A stretch of 64,000 nt of DNA from Rossellomorea aquimaris (GTDB lineage Bacteria > Bacillota > Bacilli > Bacillales > Bacillaceae_B). Position numbers and translations under genes: made by a program. The notes under the pieces are model-generated. The model saw only the letters and a list, made by a program, of their open reading frames with translations, searched no databases and was not told the origin of the DNA. This document shows positions 9,742-18,852 of this stretch, one piece after another (the stretch's first letter is position 1; every line of letters starts with the position of its first letter). The stretch spans positions 1-64,000 of the forward strand of contig NZ_JXZC01000011.1 in assembly GCF_000935355.1 (NCBI RefSeq), given 5' to 3'.

Positions 9742-10671
9742 ATGAAAGTTGTACAAAATATTGCTGAATTGATCGGGGACACCCCCCTTGTCAAATTGAA
9801 TCGCCTCAATCCTGCTGATGGGGCGGATGTGTATGTTAAATTGGAATTCTATAATCCGAGTAAAAGTGTGAAGGACCGTGCAGCCTTTCAAATGATCGTC
9901 GAAGCAGAAAAGGAAGGGTTATTAAAAGAAGGCTCGACCATCATAGAACCTACAAGTGGAAACACCGGTATCGGCCTTGCCATGAATGCAGCTGCAAGGG
10001 GATATCGTGCTATCCTAGTGATGCCCGATACAATGACTCAAGAGCGTATTAACTTGTTGAAGGCATATGGAGCTGAAGTAGTCCTGACACCTGGAGATGA
10101 CAAAATGCCGGGTGCTATTGAAAAAGCGAAAGAATTAACAGAGAAAATCCCAAACAGCTTCATGCCGATGCAGTTTGAAAACGATGCGAACCCGGATGCC
10201 CACAGGAAAACGACGGCTCTCGAGATTGTCGAAGCCATGAAAGAAATCGGCAAGCCATTATCTGCATTTGTTGCGACTGCGGGAACCGGGGGCACGATTA
10301 CAGGGACAGGTGAAGTGTTAAAAGAGCACTACCCCGATCTTGCCGTTCATGTAGTGGAGCCGGCGGGATCTCCGGTTCTTTCTGGAGGAAAGCCAGGGAA
10401 GCATAAATTAGTTGGGACGAGTCCCGGATTTGTTCCAGATATCCTAAATACGGAAGTGTATGATGAAATTCATAAAATCGAAGACGAGCATGCCTACGAT
10501 ATCGCCCGCAGAATGGCCAGCGAAGAAGGAATTCTCGTAGGGCCATCATCAGGAGCCGCTTGTTATGCAGCCATTGAAGTGGCAAAGAAATTATCACCCG
10601 AAGATGTAGTCGTGTGCATCGCCTGTGATACAGGAGAAAGATATCTTTCAAGCGACCTGTTTAGATTTTAA
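9742..10671 (+). CDS. ytkP: Cysteine synthase-family PLP enzyme (YtkP)
   Basis: A 309-residue fold-type II PLP enzyme of the O-acetylserine sulfhydrylase family. The PLP lysine lies in NPSKSVKDRAA (K41), the phosphate loop is EPTSGNTGIGLA, and the glycine-rich loop is TAGTGGTITGTGEVL. The ATG at 9742 has AAAGGAAG 6 nt upstream. The expected reaction is sulfide plus O-acetylserine to cysteine, but B. subtilis has CysK as the main enzyme and YtkP as a paralogue, so a related substrate is possible. It is monocistronic, divergent from ytlP and followed by a strong terminator. Confidence 0.9.
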   Translation: MKVVQNIAELIGDTPLVKLNRLNPADGADVYVKLEFYNPSKSVKDRAAFQMIVEAEKEGLLKEGSTIIEPTSGNTGIGLAMNAAARGYRAILVMPDTMTQERINLLKAYGAEVVLTPGDDKMPGAIEKAKELTEKIPNSFMPMQFENDANPDAHRKTTALEIVEAMKEIGKPLSAFVATAGTGGTITGTGEVLKEHYPDLAVHVVEPAGSPVLSGGKPGKHKLVGTSPGFVPDILNTEVYDEIHKIEDEHAYDIARRMASEEGILVGPSSGAACYAAIEVAKKLSPEDVVVCIACDTGERYLSSDLFRF

Positions 10672-10702
10672 TGACAAAACCGCTCATCGAGCCGGACAAT
10701 AC

Positions 10703-10738
10703 AAAAGAGGCTGCGCCCATGACTGCGCAGCCTCTTTC
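10703..10738. terminator. Bidirectional terminator after ytkP
   Basis: Perfect 13-bp stem AAAGAGGCTGCGC / GCGCAGCCTCTTT with an 8-nt loop, between convergent ytkP and the pepV-dat operon. Confidence 0.88.
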
Positions 10739-10744
10739 TTATGA

Positions 10745-11023
10745 TTATCTGACCTTATGATACTGGGTGATGAAATGTTCAGGAGAAGACTTTACAACGA
10801 ACGTCCATACTCCTTCAATCGTGTGAAGATACAAGAAAGTATAGTAAGCTGACAAAGGCTTGCTTGTCACATCCATCACGTCCTTGATGGTGAAACTTTT
10901 CGTAGGAGTCTCGATTCGATCCACATATAAATAAAGATGCTCCTCCGTCTCTACCGTGAATTGCTGGTTGTCTTCTATTCTTCGTTCTGTCTTCATAAAT
11001 GGTTGTGAACAAATCAATCTCAT
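10745..11023 (-). CDS. Unrecognised 92-residue protein, last gene of pepV-dat operon
   Basis: I do not recognise this protein. It is small, beta-rich by appearance, with alternating hydrophobic and charged residues (YLYVDRIETPTKSFTIKDVMDVT) and no signal peptide or membrane segment. ATG has GGAGG 6 nt upstream, and that site lies next to the dat stop codon, 13 nt away, so it is very likely co-transcribed with pepV and dat. A frame-shifted overlapping reading frame here has no ribosome site and is ignored. Confidence 0.7.
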   Translation of the reverse strand: MRLICSQPFMKTERRIEDNQQFTVETEEHLYLYVDRIETPTKSFTIKDVMDVTSKPLSAYYTFLYLHTIEGVWTFVVKSSPEHFITQYHKVR

Positions 11024-11036
11024 GTAAAGCCTCCAA

Positions 11037-11891
11037 CTATTTTACCGGGCTTTGCTCCCTTTTTCTTTCACTAAAGAGTACCTGCAGCCTTTTCGTTACA
11101 GGACCGGTTTTTCCATCGCCGATCGTCTGCTCATCAATCTTAATGACGGGCATTACTTCTGAAGTCGTGCTTGCAATGAATACCTCATCCGCTTCGAGAA
11201 GCTCACGTACAAGGAACGCCTCTTCTTGAAAAGAGATCTTATTTTCCTTGCATAAACCTTCAATGACTCTTCTCGTAATACCATTGAGAATCAAGTTTGT
11301 CGCGGGATGTGTGTAAATGACACCGTCTTTCACCATAAATGCATTTGAAGAAGAGCCTTCCGTTACCGTATCACCACGGTGCAGAATCGCTTCAAAATGC
11401 CCCTCGGAAGCAGCTTCCTCCTTTGCCAGCAGGTTTCCAAGAAGATTCAAGCTCTTAATATCACATCGGAGCCACCTGATATCCTCCAAAAGCTTTGCTG
11501 TTACACCACGCTCCATTTGTTGAGAAGGAACTGGAAAATCCTTCGTATAGGCAACGACACTCCCTATTACATCTCCCGAAGGAAAATGATGCTGACGGGC
11601 AGACACACCGCGAGTCACTTGTAAATAAACGATCCCGTCCTTCACTTGATTGGAATCGATGAGCTTCAGAAGATGCCCAGTCAGTTCTTCTTCTGAATAT
11701 GGAATAGCCAGTTTCATCTTTTCAGCACTTTGGTAAAGCCGCTCCATATGCTCCTTCATCGTGAACGTGTTTCCTCCGTACACGCGAATCACTTCATAGA
11801 TCCCATCCCCGAATTGATACCCTCGGTCCTCTATATCGATTTTTGCATTGTCACGATCCACAACTTCCCCATTAATAAATACTGAATTCAT
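11037..11891 (-). CDS. dat: D-alanine aminotransferase
   Basis: Fold-type IV PLP transaminase that interconverts D-alanine plus 2-oxoglutarate with pyruvate plus D-glutamate, supplying D-amino acids for peptidoglycan. The PLP lysine is K146 in CDIKSLNLLGN, and the cofactor-binding DTVTEGSSSN loop follows. The 284-residue length matches B. subtilis and Geobacillus enzymes. ATG follows GGGGAGAG. It lies 21 nt after pepV, suggesting an operon. Confidence 0.94.
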   Translation of the reverse strand: MNSVFINGEVVDRDNAKIDIEDRGYQFGDGIYEVIRVYGGNTFTMKEHMERLYQSAEKMKLAIPYSEEELTGHLLKLIDSNQVKDGIVYLQVTRGVSARQHHFPSGDVIGSVVAYTKDFPVPSQQMERGVTAKLLEDIRWLRCDIKSLNLLGNLLAKEEAASEGHFEAILHRGDTVTEGSSSNAFMVKDGVIYTHPATNLILNGITRRVIEGLCKENKISFQEEAFLVRELLEADEVFIASTTSEVMPVIKIDEQTIGDGKTGPVTKRLQVLFSERKREQSPVK

Positions 11892-11912
11892 ACTACTCTC
11901 CCCTTGTCTCTC

Positions 11913-13319
11913 TTAAGATTCACATGCTAATTCATAGATGGCCTGAGCGTAAATAGCCGTTGCTTTAAGGAGATCCTCTATATACATATATTCATCCTTC
12001 TGATGTGCAATATCTTCACGGCCGGGGAACAATGCCCCGAAGGCTACACCCGCCTCTAAACTTCTGGCGTAAGTCCCTCCACCGATGCTTAATAACTCGC
12101 CTCTTTCACCGGTTTGATCCTCATATACTTTTTTCAGCGTTTGAACGAGTTCATCATCTTTAGACACATGATGAGGTTTACTATCCGAAAAGTTTTCGAT
12201 TGAATAGCCTTCTATGTTCTCAATGATCGCCTTTCCTTTTTCCATCTCGAACGTTACAGGATAACGCATATTCAATCCTAATCGTCCGCCTTCAGCATCT
12301 GAATAGCGAAGCTTCCCTACGTTGATCGTTAGATCTCCTGTAATATCGTCCCGATAGCTCACGCCTAGCTGGATCCCTCTTGAATCTTTAAAGAAATGCT
12401 TTGTCGTGAACGTAAAGAACTCTTCTCCTTGAGATGATAGAGGCAGCTGAGATAAGTAAGCTGCTAAATAGAGGCCCGCATTCTTACCATTGTCAGGCTC
12501 CATTCCATGGGAAGACACACCTTCAACTTCAAAAACAAGCTCTCCGTTTTCAATGTAATAGTTGCCTTTGATATCTTCTTCCTTTGTGAAAATTTCAAAG
12601 TTTTGAACCCATTTTGTATGGTCCTCATCCACTAGAAGGACCGCCTTTGCATAGTCAGGAACCATATTGTAGCGGCGGCCCGACTCGAAGGACAGGACTT
12701 TTATGCCCGGTTGGGACGCATCCGTCGGGATTGTTTGAACTAAATCATAGTCGGCAATCCCTTTTTCTGCATGGATGATGGGGAAATCGGCATCAGGAGC
12801 AAATCCCATTGTAGGCATTTCTTCTTTTTTGAAATAATGCTCTACACATCTCCAGTCACTTTCCTCATCTGTTCCGATGATCATCCGGATCCGCTTATTA
12901 AAGGCGGGATCAAGATCTTTTACGATTTTCATGGCATAGTAAGCAGCCATTGTAGGACCCTTGTCATCGATCGCTCCACGGGCATAAATCTTACCGTCTT
13001 TTATCTCACCGCCATATGGGTCGACACTCCATCCATCCCCTTCTGGCACAACATCCACATGACAAAGGATACCGAGGAGATCCTTCCCTTCACCAAATTC
13101 TAAATGCCCTGCAAGATGGTCGACATTTTTAGGAGTGAATCCGTCTTTCTCCCCTAATGCTAACAGGTAGGTGAGAGCTTCCTTCACCCCTTTGCCAAGT
13201 GGCGCATCTTCAGTCGCATTCTCTTCATCCAGCACACTTTTAATTTGCAGGAAATGTTGCAGATCCTTCAGCAAATCGTCTTTCCGCTTCTCTACTTCAT
13301 TCGTCCAATTAATACTCAT
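11913..13319 (-). CDS. pepV: M20 family dipeptidase PepV
   Basis: A 468-residue cytosolic zinc dipeptidase. Metal-site motifs are visible: CHVDVVPEGDGW (His and following Asp), GAIDDKGPT (bridging Asp), DEESDWRCVEHY (catalytic Glu and ligand), and a C-terminal GGGTYAR loop with a final His in DIAHQKDEYM. It corresponds to B. subtilis ytjP. AGGTGG precedes the ATG. It is the first gene of pepV-dat-orf92. The pairing with D-alanine aminotransferase is conserved in B. subtilis. Confidence 0.93.
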   Translation of the reverse strand: MSINWTNEVEKRKDDLLKDLQHFLQIKSVLDEENATEDAPLGKGVKEALTYLLALGEKDGFTPKNVDHLAGHLEFGEGKDLLGILCHVDVVPEGDGWSVDPYGGEIKDGKIYARGAIDDKGPTMAAYYAMKIVKDLDPAFNKRIRMIIGTDEESDWRCVEHYFKKEEMPTMGFAPDADFPIIHAEKGIADYDLVQTIPTDASQPGIKVLSFESGRRYNMVPDYAKAVLLVDEDHTKWVQNFEIFTKEEDIKGNYYIENGELVFEVEGVSSHGMEPDNGKNAGLYLAAYLSQLPLSSQGEEFFTFTTKHFFKDSRGIQLGVSYRDDITGDLTINVGKLRYSDAEGGRLGLNMRYPVTFEMEKGKAIIENIEGYSIENFSDSKPHHVSKDDELVQTLKKVYEDQTGERGELLSIGGGTYARSLEAGVAFGALFPGREDIAHQKDEYMYIEDLLKATAIYAQAIYELACES

Positions 13320-14053
13320 TCATTTCCACCTGCTCTATATGTATTTACTTCTCTTATCATTTTATACTGTTTCATGGGGAAATCCAAACAGAGAGAATCC
13401 GGTAGAATGACTATGTAAGTGCAGGGCTCAGTCAATCAGCGTGTGCCTGATCGTGAAGTTAACTTGGTGCTCCTATGAAATAATTTGTTTTTGAAACAAA
13501 CGCTCAACGTATCTACAATTTTTTTATTTTTGTGTATTTTAGGCAGTCCGAATTCAGAAGCACAGAGTGGATTGTAGCGGAAGGCACTTGACTCCTGCGG
13601 GAAATAGAGGAAAGGTCGAGACCCCGCAGGGCAAAGCCCGAGGAGGCTTGACTTCCTCCCCGGGGAATCTTGTGCCTGGAGCGGAAAGGAACGGTCCACG
13701 TTTTTGTTCCTACACTTGTCCTCTAGCGCAAATCCACTACTTCCTTTCTCATGTGAGATGGCAATCATCTATACGAATAGAACTTTATAAGATAAAAATA
13801 CATATATTTAGCATTTTATTCATATCTTAGGAATACAGCCAGGAGTTACTACGTAAATTGTTTGTAAATTTGGACAATATTCTAGAAATTTTGTCGGATT
13901 AGGGTTACAATGTAATTGTCTGACATCTTATGAGTAAACTTTATATGTAGAAAAGGGGTTGTCTAAAGCGCATAGTACATATGGTAGCACGTGAGGTGCA
14001 CAAATGTCGCATGTAGTCTTTGCCTTTCGGAAAAATGATGAGGGAGTGGTTCT
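13320..14053. other. Gene-free gap upstream of ytzE
   Basis: No credible gene is seen on either strand. It holds a short AAACAAA-type inverted repeat near 13484-13500 and the 133-bp structured repeat at 13567-13699. The remaining AT-rich stretch (13760-14053) must contain the ytzE promoter, which I could not place with confidence. Confidence 0.6.
13567..13699 (+). repeat. 133-bp multi-stem dispersed repeat
   Basis: GC-rich element in an AT-rich gap. Nested complementary arms are visible: GTGGA/TCCAC at the ends, AGGCAC/GTGCCT inside, CCTGCGGG/CCCGCAGG, a GGGC-AAA-GCCC hairpin and GGAGG/CCTCC. This layout, including GACTCCTGCGGG and GAGACCCCGCAGG, resembles an intergenic element I have seen repeated in many Bacillaceae genomes. 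A minus-strand frame across it (13436-13768) is not a gene. Only one copy is in this window. Confidence 0.7.
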
Positions 14054-14275
14054 TTGAAACCTTCAACCAATCGTATGCTCACTAGAATCAAAGCTGTATA
14101 CATGTACATTAAACAAAAGGGTACTGTAACAACTCAAGATCTTGTAGACGAATTTGGCATTACTCCTCGCACCATACAAAGAGATCTCAACGTGTTAGCC
14201 TATAATGACCTGGTCCAGAGCCCGAGTCGGGGGCAGTGGACAACTACGGAGAAGAAAGTAAAGATGACATCATAA
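14054..14275 (+). CDS. ytzE: YtzE, small DeoR-type helix-turn-helix protein
   Basis: A 73-residue protein consisting only of a DeoR-family N-terminal winged helix-turn-helix: VTTQDLVDEFGITPRTIQRDLNVLAYNDLV is the HTH and its recognition helix. There is no effector domain, so if it regulates anything it acts as a stand-alone DNA binder. It starts with TTG, preceded by GAGGGAG at 7 nt. Length and sequence match B. subtilis YtzE closely. Its target is unknown. Confidence 0.9.
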   Translation: MKPSTNRMLTRIKAVYMYIKQKGTVTTQDLVDEFGITPRTIQRDLNVLAYNDLVQSPSRGQWTTTEKKVKMTS

Positions 14276-14278
14276 ACG

Positions 14279-14402
14279 AAAAGCGGAAGGGCTTTGCCCA
14301 GAGGCGACAAGCATAAGACGAACCTGCCGAAAAGGCGGGTTTTTGCCTTTTTGGCGTTCTTGGCTTATGACCTCGAGGGACTAGCCGCCGGAGCTGAACA
14401 AT
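14279..14402 (+). repeat. Copy A of ~120-bp covarying hairpin repeat
   Basis: Begins AAGCGGAAGGGC and ends GCCGGAGCTGAACA. Shared blocks with copies at 59842 and 59968 are GACAAGCAT, ATGACCTCGAG, CTAGCCGCCGGAGCT and an innermost AAAGGC/GCCTTT stem. Middle arms differ between copies but remain complementary (here ATAAG/CTTAT and GAAC..GCC/GGC.TTC). The outer arms of this copy are more degenerate. Confidence 0.8.
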
Positions 14403-14434
14403 AAGAATAGCGGACTTAAAATTTCATAAAAAAG

Positions 14435-14477
14435 AAACGGGGCAGCACCTTTACCAAAGGGTGCTGCCCCGTTTTTT
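14435..14477. terminator. Bidirectional terminator of rsuA-like gene
   Basis: Perfect stem AAACGGGGCAGCACC / GGGTGCTGCCCCGTTT with T runs on both strands, directly after the pseudouridine synthase gene. Confidence 0.88.
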
Positions 14478-14479
14478 GT

Positions 14480-15199
14480 TTATTCCGGCTTGTATTCCTT
14501 AAGGAGCGTGACTTCCTCATCCGTCAGCTCACGGTATTCGCCAAGCTCCAGGTCTTTATCCAGCTCAAGTGGCCCCATCGTCAAACGCTTCAAATACATG
14601 ACGCGCTTGCCTACGCTTTCGAACATCCTTTTCACCTGATGGAATTTACCTTCTGTAATCGTCAATTCAATATCAGAGGTTATACCGGATTTTAAAATCG
14701 TTAATTTCCCCGGCTTAGTTTCGTAACCATCATCCAACGTGACTCCATTTTTGAAAGCTTCCACGTCCGCTTCCGTCACTTCCCCGTCAATCACGGCAAA
14801 ATACGTTTTCGGAACGTGGCGCTTCGGAGAAAGGAGCTGATGAGATAATTGACCGTCATTCGTAATGAGAAGGAAACCTTCTGTATCCTTATCCAGTCGT
14901 CCAACCGGAAAAGGATTGAATATTTGATCTTCCAATTGAAGCAGATCAATGACGGTTTCATCCTGTCCATCTTCAGTTGCTGAGATTACACCAGGCGGCT
15001 TATTCATGAGAAGATAGATGAATTCACGATACTCGACCTGTTCTCCGTACAACATCACCGTATCCTTCTCCGTATTGATATGTACCTTTCCATCCTTAAT
15101 GACTTCTCCATTGACCTGAAGACCGCCATCCTTTAATAATTTCTTTACTTCCTTCCGGCTGCCGTAACCCATATTGGCAAGCATTTTATCTATTCTCAA
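14480..15199 (-). CDS. ytzG: Pseudouridine synthase, RsuA/YtzG type
   Basis: A 239-residue rRNA pseudouridine synthase. Residues 1-60 form an S4 RNA-binding domain (MRIDKMLANMGYGSRKEVKKLL), followed by the RsuA/RluB catalytic domain with the catalytic Asp in GRLDKDTEGFLL. The start is TTG with GGAG 11 nt upstream. In B. subtilis the same position holds ytzG, a small-subunit rRNA pseudouridine synthase candidate; the exact uridine cannot be told from sequence. Confidence 0.9.
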   Translation of the reverse strand: MRIDKMLANMGYGSRKEVKKLLKDGGLQVNGEVIKDGKVHINTEKDTVMLYGEQVEYREFIYLLMNKPPGVISATEDGQDETVIDLLQLEDQIFNPFPVGRLDKDTEGFLLITNDGQLSHQLLSPKRHVPKTYFAVIDGEVTEADVEAFKNGVTLDDGYETKPGKLTILKSGITSDIELTITEGKFHQVKRMFESVGKRVMYLKRLTMGPLELDKDLELGEYRELTDEEVTLLKEYKPE

Positions 15200-15356
15200 A
15201 ATTACTCACGCTCCGTTTATGTTAATTTCTTTTTCTTCAATGCTGATTTTATTAGTGATTTGACCCTTCCATAGGCACTTACCCATTCATGTTTCTATTC
15301 TTAACATAGGCTACTAAAGGTAAGCAACTATGAAAAAAATATTTGAGGTGAAACAT

Positions 15357-15581
15357 ATGTATCCATATCGACAACAAGGTTCAGGTGGGCTATTGATCCC
15401 TATTCCACTCCCTGGAGGCGGCGGTCAAGGATATCCGGGGTTTCCTGGTCAAGGTTATGGCGGCGTCAACGACCGGTTAGACCGACTCGAAAGACAATAT
15501 GAGCGTCTGGACCGTAGAGTCGACCGCTTAGAAAGAAAAGTAGAGCGACTTGAAAGACAGCTTGGATATTATAACAATTAG
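15357..15581 (+). CDS. Small Gly/Pro-rich protein with coiled-coil tail
   Basis: I do not recognise a family. The 74-residue product has a Gly/Pro/Tyr-rich head (residues 8-38, GSGG..PGGGGQGYPGFPGQGYGG) and a tail of near-perfect heptads, RLDRLERQYERLDRRVDRLERKVERLERQL, predicted to form a parallel coiled coil. ATG at 15357 has GAGGTG 6 nt upstream; an earlier in-frame ATG lacks one. Such head-tail proteins occur in spore coats and exosporia, but that is inference. It stands alone between ytzG and convergent murJ. Confidence 0.75.
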   Translation: MYPYRQQGSGGLLIPIPLPGGGGQGYPGFPGQGYGGVNDRLDRLERQYERLDRRVDRLERKVERLERQLGYYNN

Positions 15582-15682
15582 TATTCGGATTTTTTAATGG
15601 TCCAACAATGTCGAAATCGACGCAATCATTCAAATAACGGGGGCAAATCAACCCTCCTGCTCTACTAAATAAACTCTCAATA

Positions 15683-15720
15683 AAAAAAGGGATGATCGGC
15701 ATGTATCATCCCTTTTTCTT
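15683..15720 (-). terminator. Terminator of murJ
   Basis: Minus-strand stem AAAGGGATGAT / ATCATCCCTTT followed by a T run; it begins at the murJ stop codon. Confidence 0.85.
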
Positions 15721-17339
15721 TACCCTATGCGAAGTTTACTGCGAATTCTCGTTACTTTATCTCCGAATAATCGATCTGCCAATTTACTTCTTAAGCTTAA
15801 GTAGAAGTAAACGAGTGCTCCCACTCCTCCACAGATTGCAACGAGAATAATCGATTGGAATCCGGACTCCGGATTAAGGAATTGGACCAATACACTGTAT
15901 AGCACCAATACCACCACTGCCATTATGGCATTCAAGGCTCCAATGAACATGGTTCTTCTCATAATCAATCGGAATTGATATCTCGCGTATTTTTTAATGA
16001 TGTATAAATTGATTAGAATCGCTACCGCATATCCAATCACAGTGGCGATGACTGCCCCTTGAGTTTCGAACAAGCGAATCAGCGGAATGTTCAGGACAAG
16101 CTTGAGAAGTAAGCCGACAAGCAAGCTGAAAATGGTAAATTTCTGCTCGTCGATTCCTTGAAGAATCGCTGCCGTAACGGCAAATAAAGCAAAGAGTATC
16201 GCAACAGGTGCATACGATCTTAAAATAGACGTTCCTAATTCGTCGCTGTGATAGAACATTGTATACGTCGGCTCAGCTAAAAGCGCGATTCCCAAAGCTG
16301 CCGGAACGGTTAGAAACAATAGGATTTGAAACGTTTGGTCGATGTTTCTGCGCATTGTTTTCCGGTCATCGCTCGTATAAGATGTCGTAATCAAAGGAAT
16401 CAGCGTCATGGAAAAGGCGGTTGCCAAGGACACCGGAATGATCACCAGCTTATGAGTATAGAAGTTTAACACGGCGAAGGCATGGTCAGAGATTTTTGCG
16501 TTTCCGATATCCGCCATCGCTGTATTAAAGGTGATCTGATCGACCAGTTGAAACAATGGATTGGCGAGCCCCACAAAAATGAACGGAATCGAATAAGCGA
16601 TGATTTCCTTGTACATCGATCGTAATGAAATCTCTTCCTGACCGCGATCTTCCTCTAACAACTCATCTAAATGAGGCTTTCGTTTAAACCAATACCAAAT
16701 CAAAGCACCAAGACTTGCCAGTCCACCGACAAATGCAGCAAATGTGGCTACGGCGATGGCGGTCGTCACTGATCCATCCATTATATTTAATACAACATAA
16801 ATTCCCCCGAGTAAGAACACAATACGGACAATCTGTTCAATCACCTGGGAAACCGCCGTCGGGCCCATGGATTGATGCCCCTGGAAGAATCCCCGAATCA
16901 AACTCATAAACGGAATAATGATCAGTGCAAAGCTTACCGCACGTATGACCGTTGTTACCTGTGCAACTGATATCACCTGCTCGTCACTTTTAATCGTCAT
17001 TTCAGCAAAAACCGGCGCAAATGCATACATAATGAGGAATGATACAATCCCCGTCAACGTCATTAACACCAGGCCTGATTTAAATAACCTTCGCCCTACG
17101 GCATATTCCCCTATGGCATTATATTTTGAGACAAATTTCGAAACGGCCAGCGGCACTCCCGCAGTAGCCACAGTCAGAAAAATGGTATAAGGTACATACC
17201 CATACTGATAAAGGGATGCCCCTTCTTCATGACCTTTTAACAAATCATCAAACGGTATAACATAAAAAAGACCTAAAAACTTAGAAATAAAGGTCCCTAA
17301 CGTCAAGATAAACGTTCCTCTTATTAATTTAGATGACAT
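15720..17339 (-). CDS. murJ: MurJ-family lipid II flippase (YtgP)
   Basis: A 539-residue polytopic membrane protein of the MVF/MOP flippase superfamily, with about 14 hydrophobic segments beginning at residues 8-28. B. subtilis YtgP is the MurJ that moves lipid II to the outer face for peptidoglycan synthesis. Charged residues interrupt several transmembrane segments, as expected of a transport cavity. GAGAGGG precedes the ATG. It is divergent from ytfP. A close paralogue such as SpoVB cannot be excluded by eye, but the neighbourhood fits ytgP. Confidence 0.88.
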   Translation of the reverse strand: MSSKLIRGTFILTLGTFISKFLGLFYVIPFDDLLKGHEEGASLYQYGYVPYTIFLTVATAGVPLAVSKFVSKYNAIGEYAVGRRLFKSGLVLMTLTGIVSFLIMYAFAPVFAEMTIKSDEQVISVAQVTTVIRAVSFALIIIPFMSLIRGFFQGHQSMGPTAVSQVIEQIVRIVFLLGGIYVVLNIMDGSVTTAIAVATFAAFVGGLASLGALIWYWFKRKPHLDELLEEDRGQEEISLRSMYKEIIAYSIPFIFVGLANPLFQLVDQITFNTAMADIGNAKISDHAFAVLNFYTHKLVIIPVSLATAFSMTLIPLITTSYTSDDRKTMRRNIDQTFQILLFLTVPAALGIALLAEPTYTMFYHSDELGTSILRSYAPVAILFALFAVTAAILQGIDEQKFTIFSLLVGLLLKLVLNIPLIRLFETQGAVIATVIGYAVAILINLYIIKKYARYQFRLIMRRTMFIGALNAIMAVVVLVLYSVLVQFLNPESGFQSIILVAICGGVGALVYFYLSLRSKLADRLFGDKVTRIRSKLRIG

Positions 17340-17538
17340 AGTATCCCTCTCTATATATCTTGTTGCCCGTTAAACAAACAAAATAAAATCAAACTCAGAA
17401 ATTTACACACTATCAGTAGTTTACTACTGTACGAATCGAATGACAATTTTTTTCGAATGTTGTATTTAAAACCTATCCCATTTAAAATAAGGTGAAACTT
17501 CTTAATAAGAAGCGAATAGGTAAAGTTGGTGAAAAATT

Positions 17539-18801
17539 ATGGTAAAGAAATACGATGTCATCGTCATAGGCGGCGGACCATCCGGCCTGATGGCCAGTAT
17601 CGCAGCCGGGGAAAACGGCGCGAAAGTCCTTCTTGTAGATAAAGGAACCAAGCTTGGCAGAAAGCTCGCAATTTCAGGAGGCGGCCGCTGCAACGTGACC
17701 AACCGGCTCCCCGTTGAGGAAATCATCAAACATATCCCGGGGAACGGACGTTTTTTATACAGCGCTTTTTCTGAGTTTAATAATGAAGATATCATCTCTT
17801 TCTTTGAGAAACTTGGTATTCAACTAAAAGAAGAAGATCACGGAAGAATGTTCCCGGTTTCGAACCGGGCCATGGATGTGGTCGAAGCGTTATTGACGCG
17901 CATGAAGGAATTGAAGATCGACACCCGGACAAGCACAAGTGTCGAGGAAGTGTTATATGAAAACGGCGAGACGGTCGGCATCCTCTTAAAAGATGGGGAA
18001 ACGATCACTGCAAATGCTGTCGTGATCGCGGTCGGTGGAAAATCCGTTCCCCATACCGGATCCACTGGGGACGGATATCCATGGGCGACGAAAGCCGGTC
18101 ATACAATCACGGATCTGTTTCCGACAGAAGTTCCCCTTACGTCGGACGAGCCTTTTATTAAAAAGAAAGAGCTTCAGGGCCTTTCTTTAAGGAGCGTCGA
18201 TTTAAGCGTATTGAACCCTAAGGGAAAGAAAATCATCACGCATAAAATGGATATGATTTTTACTCATTTAGGGATTTCCGGACCGGCCGTGCTCCGATGC
18301 AGTCAATATGTGGTGAAGGCCATGAAAAAATGGAACCTGACACATGTCGCTATGCAGATCGATTCCATGCCTGATCAAAATGAAGAGCAGCTCTTCCAAT
18401 CTATCAACAAGCAGGTAAAGGAAGAAGGGAAGAAAGCGGCGAAAAATATCTTCAAAGGGCTGGTCCCTGAGCGATATCTGCTGTTCTTACTGGATCGTGC
18501 AGAAATCGATCACAATGAAAAAGGGGATCACATCTCTTCAGAGAAAATCCGCCATTTCGCAAAGCTCTTAAAACAATTCACTTTCAATGTGAACGGGACA
18601 CTATCCATCGATAAGGCCTTTGTAACGGGCGGAGGGGTGTCCATCAAAGAAATCGAGCCGAAAACGATGGCTTCGAAAAAAATGAATGGCCTTTTCTTCT
18701 GCGGGGAAGTGCTTGATATCCATGGATACACAGGTGGTTATAACATCACTTCCGCCCTCGTAACCGGACGCCTTGCGGGGTTGAATGCGGCGAAGGTATG
18801 A
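17539..18801 (+). CDS. ytfP: FAD-dependent flavoprotein, HI0933/YtfP family
   Basis: A 420-residue flavoprotein. It has an N-terminal Rossmann dinucleotide motif [28 protein letters not shown], the family signature [16 protein letters not shown], a second FAD loop [17 protein letters not shown] and the C-terminal [17 protein letters not shown] that contacts flavin. It is a predicted cytosolic oxidoreductase related to BaiN; the substrate is unknown. ATG follows GGTG with an A-rich spacer. Codon use is more GC-rich than its neighbours, but the gene is in its normal B. subtilis context. Confidence 0.9.
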   Translation: MVKKYDVIVIGGGPSGLMASIAAGENGAKVLLVDKGTKLGRKLAISGGGRCNVTNRLPVEEIIKHIPGNGRFLYSAFSEFNNEDIISFFEKLGIQLKEEDHGRMFPVSNRAMDVVEALLTRMKELKIDTRTSTSVEEVLYENGETVGILLKDGETITANAVVIAVGGKSVPHTGSTGDGYPWATKAGHTITDLFPTEVPLTSDEPFIKKKELQGLSLRSVDLSVLNPKGKKIITHKMDMIFTHLGISGPAVLRCSQYVVKAMKKWNLTHVAMQIDSMPDQNEEQLFQSINKQVKEEGKKAAKNIFKGLVPERYLLFLLDRAEIDHNEKGDHISSEKIRHFAKLLKQFTFNVNGTLSIDKAFVTGGGVSIKEIEPKTMASKKMNGLFFCGEVLDIHGYTGGYNITSALVTGRLAGLNAAKV

Positions 18802-18806
18802 TAGTA

Positions 18807-18852
18807 AAAAAAGAAAGGTTGATCCTCCTATTCAGAGCGATCAACCTTTTTA
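18807..18852. terminator. Bidirectional terminator between ytfP and cse60
   Basis: Stem AAAGGTTGATC / GATCAACCTTT with a 13-nt loop and T run, between convergent genes. Confidence 0.85.

Noticed and set aside
13436-13768. 110-codon minus-strand frame and 87-codon plus-strand frame across the 133-bp repeat
   Set aside because: No ribosome site on either, the content is simply the GC-rich repeat, and codon pattern is not coding.
15270-15325. Sigma-E/sigma-K -10 element CATAGGCTA upstream of the coiled-coil gene
   Set aside because: The -10 fits CATANNNTA, but no -35 of either type lies at correct spacing.
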